Shown here: positions 42,872 through 52,376 of the stretch, piece by piece | How the letters are laid out: every line of letters starts with the position of its first letter | Position numbering within the stretch: position 1 is the stretch's first letter | Assembly (NCBI RefSeq): GCF_003692965.1 | Contig: NZ_REHC01000005.1 | Location: 1 to 60,686 of the forward strand | Direction: 5' to 3' | Source: Lactobacillus sp. ESL0246 | GTDB lineage: Bacteria > Bacillota > Bacilli > Lactobacillales > Lactobacillaceae | Length of the DNA stretch: 60,686 nt | Notes under the pieces: generated by a model | Seen by the model: the letters and a program-made list of their open reading frames with translations, nothing else | Told to the model about the DNA's origin: nothing | Database searches by the model: none | Program-made: the position numbers and the translations under genes

Positions 42872-43129
42872 ATGAGTTCATTAGGTAAAACAATGCATTT
42901 CGACTTTAATGAAAATAAGGGTAAAAATGTTTATGATACGCTACAAGATGTTTACAATGCACTTGAAGAAAAGGGCTATAATCCAATTAATCAGATTGTT
43001 GGCTATTTATTGTCAGGCGATCCAGCATATATTCCCCGGCATAATGATGCTCGTAATTTAATTTTAAAGCACGAACGTGATGAAATTATTGAAGAACTTG
43101 TAAAAAGTTATCTAGGTAAAGATAAATAA
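42872..43129 (+). CDS. ireB: IreB family protein (UPF0297)
   Basis: The 85-aa protein ([16 protein letters not shown] ... [21 protein letters not shown]) is the conserved IreB/YrzL family, a substrate of the IreK Ser/Thr kinase in enterococci. The start is ATG 42872 rather than the ATG inside the GGAGGA site at 42866. Its stop overlaps the ruvX start (TAATG), in the typical ireB-ruvX-DUF1292 order. Confidence 0.93.
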   Translation: MSSLGKTMHFDFNENKGKNVYDTLQDVYNALEEKGYNPINQIVGYLLSGDPAYIPRHNDARNLILKHERDEIIEELVKSYLGKDK

Positions 43130-43557
43130 TGCGGTTAATTGGGCTAGATATTGGTTCTAAAACCGTTGGGGTCGCAGTTAGTGATGAGTTAGGAATAACC
43201 GCTCAAAAAATTGAGACGATTTTGATAGATGAAAAACGACATAATTTTGGTATGAGACCCCTTAAGAAAATTGTTCGTCAATACAATGTGGATGGCTTTG
43301 TATTAGGTCTTCCTAAAAATATGGATGGTTCATCAGGTGCTTCAGTTATTAGAAGTAAAGCATATGGTCAAAGATTACAAGACAAGTTTAAGTTGCCTGT
43401 TTATTATTCAGATGAACGTTTGACAACTGTCGAATCTCAACGAATTCTAGTGGAAGAAGCTGGAATTCATGATCGGCATCAGCGTAAGAAAATTATTGAC
43501 CAAATGGCTGCTGTCTTGATTTTGCAAAATTATTTAGATCAAAACCGAAAGGATTAA
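43129..43557 (+). CDS. ruvX: YqgF/RuvX resolvase-like nuclease
   Basis: The 142-aa RNase H-fold protein has GLDIGSKTVGVAVSDELG with the catalytic Asp, and YYSDERLTTVE. The family acts in pre-16S rRNA 5' processing and possibly Holliday junction resolution. Coupled to ireB. Confidence 0.92.
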   Translation: MRLIGLDIGSKTVGVAVSDELGITAQKIETILIDEKRHNFGMRPLKKIVRQYNVDGFVLGLPKNMDGSSGASVIRSKAYGQRLQDKFKLPVYYSDERLTTVESQRILVEEAGIHDRHQRKKIIDQMAAVLILQNYLDQNRKD

Positions 43558-43558
43558 T

Positions 43559-43864
43559 ATGACACAAGAAGTTCACGGTGAAGACCGTCAAATCACCTTA
43601 ATAGATGATCAAGGTAATGAAGAATTATACGAGGTTTTATTCACATTTCATTCAGATGATTATGATAAATCATATATTTTACTATATCCAGCTGCTACCA
43701 ATAAAGATGAAGAAATTGAAGTGTTGGCTTTTAGCTATGACGCTGATTCAGAAGGCGATGTAACTAGTAGCGATTTGCATGAAATTGAAGAAGACGAAGA
43801 GTGGAATATGGTTCAGGGAGTGCTTAATACGTTCTTGGATGATGACCGCTTAAGTGGTGAGTAA
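43559..43864 (+). CDS. DUF1292 protein (YrzB-like)
   Basis: The 101-aa very acidic protein has QITLIDDQGNEELYEVLFTF and LAFSYDADSEGD, matching the DUF1292 family that always follows ruvX in Firmicutes. One base separates it from ruvX. Function unknown. Confidence 0.88.
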   Translation: MTQEVHGEDRQITLIDDQGNEELYEVLFTFHSDDYDKSYILLYPAATNKDEEIEVLAFSYDADSEGDVTSSDLHEIEEDEEWNMVQGVLNTFLDDDRLSGE

Positions 43865-43893
43865 AAAAAGACTGGCTTAGCCAGCCTTTTTTA
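43863..43893 (+). terminator. terminator of ireB-ruvX-DUF1292
   Basis: CTGGC-TTA-GCCAG is flanked by an A-run and a T-run. Confidence 0.8.
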
Positions 43894-43914
43894 GTAATAG
43901 AGAATTTGTTAATG

Positions 43915-46266
43915 ATGAATAATAAAATATTAGAAACTTTAGAATTTGCCAAGATTACTGATAAATTGCAGCAAATGGCAATTACAATGCCAGCTAAGAA
44001 AAAAGCTGCTACATTAACTCCAAGTAGCGATTTTAAGAAAGTTGAATTTACTTTGCAACAAACTCTTACTGGTGTAAACCTGCTTAGAGTCAAGGGTCAA
44101 TTACCACTTGTGGATTTTATGGATGTCGTGCCAAGTACAAAGAGGCTTAAAATCAATGCTAATTTGAATGCGACCGAATTAGGCAATATTTTGTTGGTGT
44201 TGACTCTTGCAAATGAGGTTAATCATTTCTTAGACCAAAGTGAATTGTCACAAATAGATTTAACAGCAATTACCGATATTTTGTCTAACCTTAAGGTTCC
44301 TGCTAATTTGTTATATGAATTAAAAAAATCACTTGATTTTGATGGGACAATATTGGATACTGCATCGAGTGACTTAATGCGATTGCGTCGTGAGCTTAAA
44401 AAGAATGATGAAGAAATTAAGATTCGGATGGATGATTATGTTAAAGGTGGTGCTAATAAGTATCTCTCGGATCAGATTGTGACTATTAGGGATGAACGCT
44501 ATGTTATTCCGGTGAAACAGGAATATCGTAATAAATTTGGTGGTGTTGTTCATGATCAAAGTTCTAGTGGCCAAACTTTGTTTATTGAACCAAACGCAGT
44601 GTTAAATTTAAATAATCGTCAGCAAAACCTTCTTGCACAGGAACGCCGTGAAATTCAACGTGTTTTACATCAATTATCGGATATTGCACGCAATGATGTG
44701 AAGCAGATCGATCAAATTGCTTTAGCTCTCGTTGAACTTGATTTTATTCAAGCCAAGGCCATGTTAGCCTCTTCATTAAATGCAAGTGAACCTAAATTAA
44801 CTAAAGATCAATCTTTGTCTTTCTTGAAAGCAAGGCACCCTTTAATTACGCCAGACAAAGTTGTTGCTAATGATATTTATCTTGGTCAAGACTTTGATAC
44901 TATGTTAATTACGGGACCGAATACTGGTGGTAAGACTATTACTTTGAAGACAGTGGGGCTATTGCAATTAATGGCACAATCGGGTCTATTTATTCCAGCA
45001 GCTGAAGGAAGTAAAGCAGGGGTATTTAAAGACATTTGTGCTGATATTGGCGATGAACAGTCGATAGAGCAGTCACTTAGTACTTTTTCATCACACATCA
45101 ATAGTATTATTAAGATAATGAAAAAAGTTGATGATCACACCTTGGTTTTAATTGATGAAATTGGTGCGGGAACAGATCCTGAAGAAGGTGCTAGTTTGGC
45201 AATTAGTATCTTGGATTTTTTACGTAAAAAAAATGCTAAGATAATTGTGACTACACATTATCCAGAGTTAAAGCTTTACGGTTATAATCGACACAAAACA
45301 ACTAATGCATCAATGGAATTTGACTTGAAAACTTTGTCACCAACTTACCGTTTGCAAATTGGTATTCCCGGTCATAGCAATGCATTTGCGATTGCACGTA
45401 GGTTAGGTATGCGTGAGGATGTAGTCAAGGATGCACAGGAAATGATGTCTGATAGCAATGTTGATGTTAATCAAATGATTACGGAACTGACTAAGCAAAC
45501 TAAGGCAGCTACTCAGGCTCGTAGTCACTTGCAATCAAGCCTTGATCGAAGCCGAAACCTTGAACTAGAGTTACAACAGGCACTTGATTGGTACAACCAG
45601 CGAGTACAGAAGCAATTGGAATTTGCACAGGAGCGGGCAAATGAAATTATAACCAAAAGTCGTAAAAAAGCTGACCAAATAATTACACAGTTAAAGCAAC
45701 AAGGAAGTATTAAGCAAAATGAGTTAATCGCTGCTAAAGGTAAATTAAATCAGTTAGAGCAACAAAATGAAAAATTGGTCCATAACCGTGTATTACGACG
45801 AGAGAAAAAAAGACATCATGTGCAGGTTGGTGATAGGGTAAAAGTTTTATCTTATAATCAGTTGGGTACAATTACTAAAAAACTTGGTGAGCATCAATAT
45901 GAAGTGCAGTTAGGTATCATTAAAGTTAAAGTTAGTGACCGAGACATCCAAAAAGCAGGTACTGAAACTAAGTCAAAGAAAGTTACACTCACTCATGCGG
46001 TTAGCTCTAACCGTCGTAGTAATGCTAGGAGTGAACTGGATTTACGAGGGCAACGATATGATGAAGCCTTAAATAATCTTGATCGTTATATTGACTCCGT
46101 TTTGTTAGCTGGACTTGATGTTGTAACAATTATTCATGGTATTGGTACGGGAGCGATCAGAAAAGGGGTATGGCAATATTTACACGCAAGTAAACATGTC
46201 AAAAGTTATAATTATGCTCCAGCTAACGAGGGTGGGAATGGTGCTACAATTGTTCATTTGAAATAA
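43915..46266 (+). CDS. mutS2: endonuclease MutS2
   Basis: The 783-aa MutS-family ATPase lacks the mismatch-recognition domain and has a core with Walker A GPNTGGKT, Walker B region LVLIDEIGAGTDPEEGAS, a long coiled coil (about 510-640), and a C-terminal Smr nuclease domain (LDLRGQRYDEA, IIHGIGTGAIRKGV). Roles: suppression of recombination and rescue of collided ribosomes. The start at ATG 43915 (MNNKILETLEF) matches the family; ATG 43912 is possible. The ribosome site is weak. Confidence 0.93.
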   Translation: MNNKILETLEFAKITDKLQQMAITMPAKKKAATLTPSSDFKKVEFTLQQTLTGVNLLRVKGQLPLVDFMDVVPSTKRLKINANLNATELGNILLVLTLANEVNHFLDQSELSQIDLTAITDILSNLKVPANLLYELKKSLDFDGTILDTASSDLMRLRRELKKNDEEIKIRMDDYVKGGANKYLSDQIVTIRDERYVIPVKQEYRNKFGGVVHDQSSSGQTLFIEPNAVLNLNNRQQNLLAQERREIQRVLHQLSDIARNDVKQIDQIALALVELDFIQAKAMLASSLNASEPKLTKDQSLSFLKARHPLITPDKVVANDIYLGQDFDTMLITGPNTGGKTITLKTVGLLQLMAQSGLFIPAAEGSKAGVFKDICADIGDEQSIEQSLSTFSSHINSIIKIMKKVDDHTLVLIDEIGAGTDPEEGASLAISILDFLRKKNAKIIVTTHYPELKLYGYNRHKTTNASMEFDLKTLSPTYRLQIGIPGHSNAFAIARRLGMREDVVKDAQEMMSDSNVDVNQMITELTKQTKAATQARSHLQSSLDRSRNLELELQQALDWYNQRVQKQLEFAQERANEIITKSRKKADQIITQLKQQGSIKQNELIAAKGKLNQLEQQNEKLVHNRVLRREKKRHHVQVGDRVKVLSYNQLGTITKKLGEHQYEVQLGIIKVKVSDRDIQKAGTETKSKKVTLTHAVSSNRRSNARSELDLRGQRYDEALNNLDRYIDSVLLAGLDVVTIIHGIGTGAIRKGVWQYLHASKHVKSYNYAPANEGGNGATIVHLK

Positions 46267-46355
46267 ACCCCCCTTGCTTGTAAAAAGTAAGTTAAATTGC
46301 TATACTTAATCTATTAATAAGAAAACTCCTTATTTATATGAAAGAGGAATTATTT

Positions 46356-46667
46356 ATGGTTGATGAATTAACAGATCAAAACTTTGAAACTGAAACTAAA
46401 AATGGCGTAGTGCTAACTGATTTTTGGGCTACCTGGTGTGGTCCATGTAAAATGCAATCACCGATTATCGATGAGTTAGCACAGGAACGCCAAGATGTAA
46501 GATTTACCAAGATGGATGTTGATCAAAATAAAGAGACACCTAGTTCATTAGGAATAATGGCAATTCCAACTTTAATTATTAAAAAAGATGGTAAAGTTGT
46601 TGATCGTCTTACTGGTTATACTCCTAAAGCCAAACTTGATCAAATTCTGAGTCAATATACTGACTAA
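46356..46667 (+). CDS. trxA: thioredoxin
   Basis: The 103-aa protein has the redox site WATWCGPCKM and the cis-Pro in MAIPTLIIKKDG. ATG 46356 follows AAGAGGA. It sits 89 bases after mutS2, the usual order in Firmicutes. Confidence 0.95.
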   Translation: MVDELTDQNFETETKNGVVLTDFWATWCGPCKMQSPIIDELAQERQDVRFTKMDVDQNKETPSSLGIMAIPTLIIKKDGKVVDRLTGYTPKAKLDQILSQYTD

Positions 46668-46703
46668 TTAAAAAATGGGGCTAACCTCCTCACGTTTTAA
46701 CCA

Positions 46704-46745
46704 AAACAGAACGCAAATCGCTTTTAGATGATTTGCGTTCTGTTT
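46704..46745 (+). terminator. terminator after trxA
   Basis: AAACAGAACGCAAATC pairs perfectly with GATTTGCGTTCTGTTT (16 bp), with a short T-rich tail. Confidence 0.8.
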
Positions 46746-46831
46746 GTTCATTCATAGTTGTCATCAATAAAAAGGGAATTTATTTTTTGGCAGGTTTGCG
46801 TGATGGTTGGAGCTTAAGTAAAAGTTCTGTG

Positions 46832-46868
46832 AAAAAGACGTTGAGTAAGAAAACTCGACGTCTTTTTT
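46832..46868. terminator. second terminator, probably for mscL
   Basis: AAAAAGACGTTGAGT/ACTCGACGTCTTTTT (15 bp, one G-U) with A-run and T-run on both sides. It can serve the minus-strand mscL. Confidence 0.75.
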
Positions 46869-46896
46869 GTCTGGTAAACAGTATTACATAGACTTT

Positions 46897-47262
46897 TTAC
46901 TTATTTTTTCCTTTTAGTAAATCACAAATTTGTTTCAAGTAATCTTCAGTTGTGGGACCAGCAGATTGCTTAGCTGGGTGGGTAACTTTGTTAACGGCTT
47001 TAACAAGTAGGAAAACAATAAATGCAATAATCAAAAAGTTAATTACTGTGTTAATAAATTCCCCATATTTAAACGATGCATTACCAACTTTAAACATCAA
47101 ATTAGATAAGTCAATTCGGCCGATAAATAAGCCGATTAGCGGGTTGATCAGATTTTTTACTAATGAATTAACAATATTAGTAAAAGCCCCACCGATAATA
47201 ACACCAACAGCTAAATCGATAACATTGCCACGTTCGATGAATTGTTTGAATTCTTTTAGCAT
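46897..47262 (-). CDS. mscL: large-conductance mechanosensitive channel MscL
   Basis: The 121-aa membrane protein has the pore helix NVIDLAVGVIIGGAFTNIVN and a second TM (INFLIIAFIVFLLVKAVN), then a cytoplasmic helix. It releases solutes during osmotic down-shock. It is monocistronic on the minus strand with an AGGAGAGG site. Confidence 0.95.
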   Translation of the reverse strand: MLKEFKQFIERGNVIDLAVGVIIGGAFTNIVNSLVKNLINPLIGLFIGRIDLSNLMFKVGNASFKYGEFINTVINFLIIAFIVFLLVKAVNKVTHPAKQSAGPTTEDYLKQICDLLKGKNK

Positions 47263-47332
47263 CTTAATTCCTCTCCTCTACATTAATAACATTACAAAAA
47301 TGGTAAAAAGCTCAATTAATATACTCAATAAA

Positions 47333-47740
47333 TTAATTGAGTTTAGCAATTAAACGAACTTTTTTCTTTTTATTATCAATTTGTAACTCACATTCAGCTG
47401 TGCGTCCAGTTTCTTTTTGTATTCCTTCGGCAATAATGCCTGACTCTAAAGAAAATTCATGGCTACCACTATTTAATCGATCAGTCACACTCTGACCACT
47501 TAATTCTAGTATAATTTCTGTACGTCGTTCCTTAACTTTAGTTAAGGTACCAAATTCAGTTGTGGCAAAAAAACTATTGATATCGTCAAAACAAGTTAAA
47601 TCGTATTTACGTGCTATTCTTTTGCCACCCCAGTAAAGAATTTCTTCATTATCCTCGCCTAGAATTTCTGGTAATAAAAAGTCACGATATAGCTGATTGA
47701 CAAAATATACATGTTCACTATGTTGATTATTACTTTGCAT
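47333..47740 (-). CDS. YslB-like protein (DUF2507)
   Basis: The 135-aa protein has RDFLLPEILGEDNEEILYWGGK and FSLESGIIAEGIQ, typical of the YslB/DUF2507 family (V4R-like fold), whose function is unknown. It is divergent from murI, an order common in bacilli. Confidence 0.82.
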   Translation of the reverse strand: MQSNNQHSEHVYFVNQLYRDFLLPEILGEDNEEILYWGGKRIARKYDLTCFDDINSFFATTEFGTLTKVKERRTEIILELSGQSVTDRLNSGSHEFSLESGIIAEGIQKETGRTAECELQIDNKKKKVRLIAKLN

Positions 47741-47819
47741 TAAGAAGTCATCCCTTTTATTTTCTTCTATTTTACCGTAAAATTGATAAAAGTAGAAAAT
47801 ATTTAAGGAGATTTATAAT

Positions 47820-48614
47820 ATGGATAAGAGACCAATCGGTCTTTTAGACTCTGGTGTTGGTGGTTTAACAGTAGTTAAAAAGTTTATTCAAAAAATGCCG
47901 AACGAGTCAACTATTTTTATCGGCGATAATGCGCATATTCCGTACGGTAACAAGTCCAAAGATGAAATTATTGCGTTAACTTGGCAAAGTGTAAAATTTT
48001 TGTTGCAGCAGAATGTTAAGATAATTGTTTTTGCTTGTAATACTGCAACAGCAGTGGCAATGAAGACAATTCAAAAGCGGATTGGTGTACAAATTATTGG
48101 AGTTATTCAATCAGGAGCTAAGTCGGCAATAAAAGCAACTAGAAATAATAATGTTGCGGTCATAGCAACACAGATGACGACAGCAATGCATGCGTATCAA
48201 GAAGCAATCATTAGTCAACGTCATGATATCCGAGTAAATGAATTTGCAGCTCCGAAGTTGGTTCCACTTATAGAAAAAAAAGCAGGACACAATGCATATC
48301 TTAAAGCCATTAAAGAAACATTTGTGTCACTTAATGGGTTAGATATTGATACTCTTGTTTTAGGATGCACACATTACCCGATTATTCAAGCAGAATTTAA
48401 CCAGTGTATTCGACCTGGAATTCGGTTAATTGATCCGGCTGACCAAGTTGCCCAAGATACTTATGATATTTTACAACATGAGCATTTGCTAAATGAAACT
48501 TCTCCTATTGGCAGACATGAGTATTACACTACTGGCGATGTTAATTTAGTGAATGAATTAGGAAAACTTGTGCTCAATGAACCTGAATTTCATGCACAGT
48601 GCTGCATTTATTAG
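47820..48614 (+). CDS. murI: glutamate racemase
   Basis: The 264-aa cofactor-independent racemase makes D-Glu for peptidoglycan. It has GLLDSGVGGLTVVK, the first catalytic Cys73 in FACNTATA, and the second in VLGCTHYPI. The ribosome site is AAGGAGA. Confidence 0.94.
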   Translation: MDKRPIGLLDSGVGGLTVVKKFIQKMPNESTIFIGDNAHIPYGNKSKDEIIALTWQSVKFLLQQNVKIIVFACNTATAVAMKTIQKRIGVQIIGVIQSGAKSAIKATRNNNVAVIATQMTTAMHAYQEAIISQRHDIRVNEFAAPKLVPLIEKKAGHNAYLKAIKETFVSLNGLDIDTLVLGCTHYPIIQAEFNQCIRPGIRLIDPADQVAQDTYDILQHEHLLNETSPIGRHEYYTTGDVNLVNELGKLVLNEPEFHAQCCIY

Positions 48615-48631
48615 AAAGTGGGTAATAATCA

Positions 48632-49252
48632 GTGAAAGTATTATTTGCGACAACTAATCAAGGAAAGGCAATAGAACTAAAAAAGGCTTTTGAAAACGCC
48701 AATATTAATATAAAGATAATCACCAATGCGGATCTAATTAATCCGCCATTTGTGGATGAATATGGGACAACTTTTGAGCAAAACGCCAAATTAAAAGCGC
48801 ATGCTCTTGCAAATTTTAGTCACTTGATAACAATTGCTGATGATTCTGGATTAATGGTTGATGAATTAGATGGGGGTCCAGGAGTGCACTCTGCTCGTTA
48901 TGCTGGTGAGGAGCACAATGATCACAAAAATAATGCAAAGTTATTAGCTGAATTAGGTGGGGTACCTTTGTCAAAAAGAACTGCTAAATTTAATACCACG
49001 ATTGTGGTTTCAATGCCGAATGCTTTTGAACAAGACTTAGTGGTTTCTGGGCAATGTTCAGGACGTATTTTAACTATGCCACGAGGTAAAGATGGATTTG
49101 GCTATGATCCATTATTTTATGTTGATGAAATGGATAAAACTTTTGCAGAAATGTCAGTAGATGAAAAGAATAGTTTATCACATAGAGGTAAGGCACTTCA
49201 AAAATTGCTTAAACTTTTTCCAAGTTGGTTAGCTCAGTTTAATACTAAATAA
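48632..49252 (+). CDS. rdgB: RdgB/HAM1 non-canonical purine NTP pyrophosphatase
   Basis: The 206-aa enzyme clears dITP/XTP. It has LFATTNQGKAIELK, the DDSGLMVDELDGGPGVHSARYAG signature region and FGYDPLF. The start is GTG 48632 with AAAGTGGG upstream. It is transcribed with murI, a conserved pairing. Confidence 0.93.
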   Translation: MKVLFATTNQGKAIELKKAFENANINIKIITNADLINPPFVDEYGTTFEQNAKLKAHALANFSHLITIADDSGLMVDELDGGPGVHSARYAGEEHNDHKNNAKLLAELGGVPLSKRTAKFNTTIVVSMPNAFEQDLVVSGQCSGRILTMPRGKDGFGYDPLFYVDEMDKTFAEMSVDEKNSLSHRGKALQKLLKLFPSWLAQFNTK

Positions 49253-49287
49253 AAAGGTGGTTAGTCTGATTAGACTACCACCTTTTT
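49251..49287. terminator. bidirectional terminator rdgB / mscS
   Basis: AAAAAGGTGGTTAGTCT/AGACTACCACCTTTTT with one bulged base, between converging genes. Confidence 0.82.
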
Positions 49288-50101
49288 AGCTAGCAAGAGT
49301 AATTTCGTTTTCTTGTAATACTTTTAAATATGTCGCTAAATATTGGTCATGTACTTCTTTTTCTTTTCCAGGTATAACTTGAAAGTGAATAACATAGTTT
49401 ACTGTTTGAGCGACTTGAGCAGTAATTCCAATGATTTGAGGCTTTTGAACCAATACTTTTTTAATTAGCCCAGCATTATGGTTTACCTGTTCAATTAGTT
49501 GTCGAACCTTAGTAAAGTCATTGGTTACTTTTAGTTGAAGTTCAATGTCAAGACCAAACCCACCATGGGCTAAATTCTGTACGATTGAGATATTACGATT
49601 GGGAATATAAATAATTGATCCGTCAGCGGCTTTGAGTCGAGTAGTTCTTAGACCAAGTTGAATTACAATACCAGTTTGGTTATTAATTTGGACAATATCA
49701 CCGACATCAAACTGGTCTTCACTCAAAATAAAAAAGCCGTTGACCAAATCACTCACAAAGCCCTGTGCTCCCATACCTAATGCTAAGGAAAAAATTCCCG
49801 CACTAGCTAATAAAGTTCCGATTGGAATTCCAAGAATTGATAAAACAGCAAATAAATAAAAGAACAAAACAGTGTATTCGAAAATACTGTTAATTAAAGC
49901 TGTTACCGTCATCGATCTTTTAGTTTGTGGACGTTTGCCGTGTTTTAAATAATGACCGATTATTTTTTTTCCAAGGCGGTAAATAATATAAAAAACTAGA
50001 GTCGAAACTGCTAGTTGCCACATCATAGTGAGGACTTGTTCTCCTAATCTGTCCCAATTAAAAGTTAAAGCTCGTTTATTAATTTGGAATATTTTGTTCA
50101 T
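49286..50101 (-). CDS. MscS-family small-conductance mechanosensitive channel
   Basis: The 271-aa protein has three N-terminal TM segments, a Gly/Ala-rich TM3 (GTLLASAGIFSLALGMGAQG) and the beta domain (FDVGDIVQINNQTGIV, DGSIIYIPNRNI), as in YkuT/MscS types. It protects against osmotic down-shock and complements MscL in role. Confidence 0.9.
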   Translation of the reverse strand: MNKIFQINKRALTFNWDRLGEQVLTMMWQLAVSTLVFYIIYRLGKKIIGHYLKHGKRPQTKRSMTVTALINSIFEYTVLFFYLFAVLSILGIPIGTLLASAGIFSLALGMGAQGFVSDLVNGFFILSEDQFDVGDIVQINNQTGIVIQLGLRTTRLKAADGSIIYIPNRNISIVQNLAHGGFGLDIELQLKVTNDFTKVRQLIEQVNHNAGLIKKVLVQKPQIIGITAQVAQTVNYVIHFQVIPGKEKEVHDQYLATYLKVLQENEITLAS

Positions 50102-50215
50102 GATTCTTGCCCTTTCTTACACTCTATGTTTTACTATATCAAAATATCACATATGGTTTGAGATTAAAGTGTTTTCATGCTAGACTTTTTTTAGGTACAG
50201 AATTGGAGGTAGAAG

Positions 50216-50641
50216 ATGACAATTTCTTATGGTGCATTAGCAGGACTAATTGCTGCCGTTGCATTATTAATTTTAGTACTTTTTATGATACCGGTACTTA
50301 TCAGAATTGCAAAGGCGACCAAAGAAGCAGATAAAACAATCCAGGTTACTAATGAGTCAATTCAGCAAGTTACTAAGGAGATTGAAGGGTTACTTGATCA
50401 AACTAGTGATTTGTTAGATAAGACGAATGTTCTTCTGGCAGATGTTAATGTGAAGATGAAGACTATGGATCCAGTAGCGCAGGCAGCTGCAGATGTGAGT
50501 GAAAGTGTTTCAGATGTTAATGCATCCACACGCAGACTAGCAAAGAGAATTAGTGGTTTTCATTTGAAACGTAACGGTGTTATGTCTTCTGCTTTAACAT
50601 CAATGTATGCACGGCGTAGACGTCGTAAGGGCGCAGATTAA
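50216..50641 (+). CDS. DUF948 membrane protein
   Basis: The 141-aa protein has one N-terminal TM (YGALAGLIAAVALLILVLFM) and a long amphipathic helix with regular Thr/Leu spacing (EGLLDQTSDLLDKTN), as in DUF948/YoxC-type proteins, then a basic tail. It is followed by a YtxH-like gene, a conserved stress-linked pair in bacilli upstream of pepQ/ccpA. Confidence 0.8.
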   Translation: MTISYGALAGLIAAVALLILVLFMIPVLIRIAKATKEADKTIQVTNESIQQVTKEIEGLLDQTSDLLDKTNVLLADVNVKMKTMDPVAQAAADVSESVSDVNASTRRLAKRISGFHLKRNGVMSSALTSMYARRRRRKGAD

Positions 50642-50658
50642 TAAAAGGAGATACTTTT

Positions 50659-51042
50659 ATGAAAAAAATTACAAGTTTTATATTGGGGACAGTTATTGGT
50701 GGTGCAGCAGGCTTTTTGGCTGGTTCACTACTTGTTACCGATAATCAAATTGATGAATTAAAACAAAAAGTTAAGAATAATGAAACAGTTCAGGATTTGA
50801 AGAAAAAGTACGATAACGGTACAGAAATAGTTAAGAATCAGCTATCATCATTTCCAAAGGATGTTGATGATGATTCAGAGATAAAAGATTTTGATGATAT
50901 TGTAATTGACAATTCATCAGATGATAGTTCAATTGAAAATCATTTTGCAGATTCTGTTGATGATTTGCAAAATGCCGAAAATCCTTCTGATTTCAATAAC
51001 CAGAATGAGTTAAATCATCCGGAAGATAAGGTTATTGGTTAA
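50659..51042 (+). CDS. YtxH-like protein
   Basis: The 127-aa protein has an N-terminal Gly-rich TM segment (FILGTVIGGAAGFLAGSLLV) typical of YtxH/general stress proteins, a short charged helix and a long acidic Asp/Ser-rich tail. It is co-transcribed with the DUF948 gene, 17 bases apart. Confidence 0.78.
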   Translation: MKKITSFILGTVIGGAAGFLAGSLLVTDNQIDELKQKVKNNETVQDLKKKYDNGTEIVKNQLSSFPKDVDDDSEIKDFDDIVIDNSSDDSSIENHFADSVDDLQNAENPSDFNNQNELNHPEDKVIG

Positions 51043-51057
51043 ATAAAATTATCTATT

Positions 51058-51102
51058 AAAAAATGCATTAATGGAAATCATATTTTCCATTAATGCATTT
51101 TT
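51058..51102. terminator. bidirectional terminator ytxH-like / pepQ
   Basis: The left arm (AAAAAATGCATTAATGGAAA) pairs perfectly with 51083-51102, giving a 20-bp stem between converging genes. Confidence 0.85.
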
Positions 51103-51124
51103 ATATTTTGTTACGAACTTTAGC

Positions 51125-52231
51125 TTAATCTTTTAAATCAAGGATACGTAATTCTTTACTGGTATGGGTAAAAGGTTCATAACCATTTTTGGTAACTACA
51201 CCGCAATCTTCAATTCTGACGCCAGCTACATTTGGAATATAAATGCCGGGTTCAATTGAAAAGCACATACCTTCCTCAATGATTAAATCATTGCCTTGTA
51301 CGATTGATGGATATTCATGAACTTCTTTGCCAATACCATGACCGAGACGATGAATAAAGTATTTACCATAACCAGCTTTAGTGATAATATCGCGAGCAAC
51401 GCTATCAAGTTCAGAAGCAGTTATCCCTGGTCTAACAGCCTCAATTGCTGCTTGTTGAGCTTCTCTATCGATTTCATAGATTTCTTTTTGTTTGGCGGTT
51501 GGCTCACCGTAAGCAACTGTTCTACTAGAGTCGGATGCATAACCATTATGCATAGTTCCCAAATCAAATAGAACTAATTCGTGGGGGTTGACTTTATCCA
51601 TTGTTGGTCCTAAATGTGGGTTGGCAGCGTTGGTACCCGTTTGTACGATTGTTTCAAAACTTTCATGCATTACCCCTTTTTGAATTTTTAATTGATACTC
51701 AATTTGTCCAGCAATGTAGCGTTCACTTACGCCAGTTCTAATTGCATCAAAACCAATCTGAAATGCAAAATCAGCCTCACGGCCAGCTGCTTGTAATTGC
51801 TTGATTTCTTCTGGAGTTTTATACAAACGAATTTTGGCAATAAAATTTGAGATATCACCATCAAAATTAGCATCGGGGAATTGTTCATGGATAAGCTGAT
51901 AATGAGCTACAGACAAATTATTTTTTTCTAACGCCCATTTTTGGTATGCTGAAGTACGGCTTTTTATTTTATCAGCAATAACTGCCCAAGGATTTTCAGA
52001 ATCGAGATAGCCATAAACATCACCATTCCAAGCGGAATTTTTCGCTTCTTCGATGTTTAGAGCGGGAACAAAAACAAATGGTTCCTGATCTTTGAATGCT
52101 AATAAGCAGAAAATCCGTTCATGAGGTTCCATTTCATAACCGGTAAAGTAAGCAATTGTGGTTGGATTGGAAATATAAGCCACATCGTTACCAGAACTTT
52201 GTAGCCATTCTTGTAATTTGGTTAAATTCAT
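51125..52231 (-). CDS. pepQ: Xaa-Pro dipeptidase PepQ
   Basis: The 368-aa M24 metallopeptidase starts at ATG 52231 (AAAGGA upstream; the ORF extends 5 codons further without a site). The metal-binding residues are in [40 protein letters not shown] and RIEDCGV. It splits dipeptides with C-terminal proline. It is divergent from ccpA, the classic lactobacillus arrangement, with a cre site in between. Confidence 0.95.
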   Translation of the reverse strand: MNLTKLQEWLQSSGNDVAYISNPTTIAYFTGYEMEPHERIFCLLAFKDQEPFVFVPALNIEEAKNSAWNGDVYGYLDSENPWAVIADKIKSRTSAYQKWALEKNNLSVAHYQLIHEQFPDANFDGDISNFIAKIRLYKTPEEIKQLQAAGREADFAFQIGFDAIRTGVSERYIAGQIEYQLKIQKGVMHESFETIVQTGTNAANPHLGPTMDKVNPHELVLFDLGTMHNGYASDSSRTVAYGEPTAKQKEIYEIDREAQQAAIEAVRPGITASELDSVARDIITKAGYGKYFIHRLGHGIGKEVHEYPSIVQGNDLIIEEGMCFSIEPGIYIPNVAGVRIEDCGVVTKNGYEPFTHTSKELRILDLKD

Positions 52232-52307
52232 TTTTAATCCTTTCAAATTAATCGATTAATTAGGAAAATTATATCATGTTCTTGACCTGAAAAAATGAAA
52301 GAATAGC

Positions 52308-52345
52308 TGGAAACGCTTGCAATTAGATAAAAAGCATGCTAAATT
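52308..52345 (+). promoter_or_regulatory. ccpA promoter with cre site
   Basis: TGGAAACGCTTGCA (52308-52321) matches the cre consensus TGNAANCGNWNNCW exactly. It overlaps the -35 TTGCAA (52317-52322), which is 17 bases before -10 TAAATT (52340-52345). A TATAAT for pepQ lies on the minus strand near 52270. CcpA should autoregulate here. Confidence 0.75.
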
Positions 52346-52376
52346 TGATACTAGTATTTAAGATTAAGATAGGGGA

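Noticed and set aside
46777..46886. Possible 34-codon basic peptide from TTG after AAGGGAAT
   Set aside because: Half of the frame lies in the terminator stem at 46832-46868, the start is TTG, and no second line of evidence supports it.
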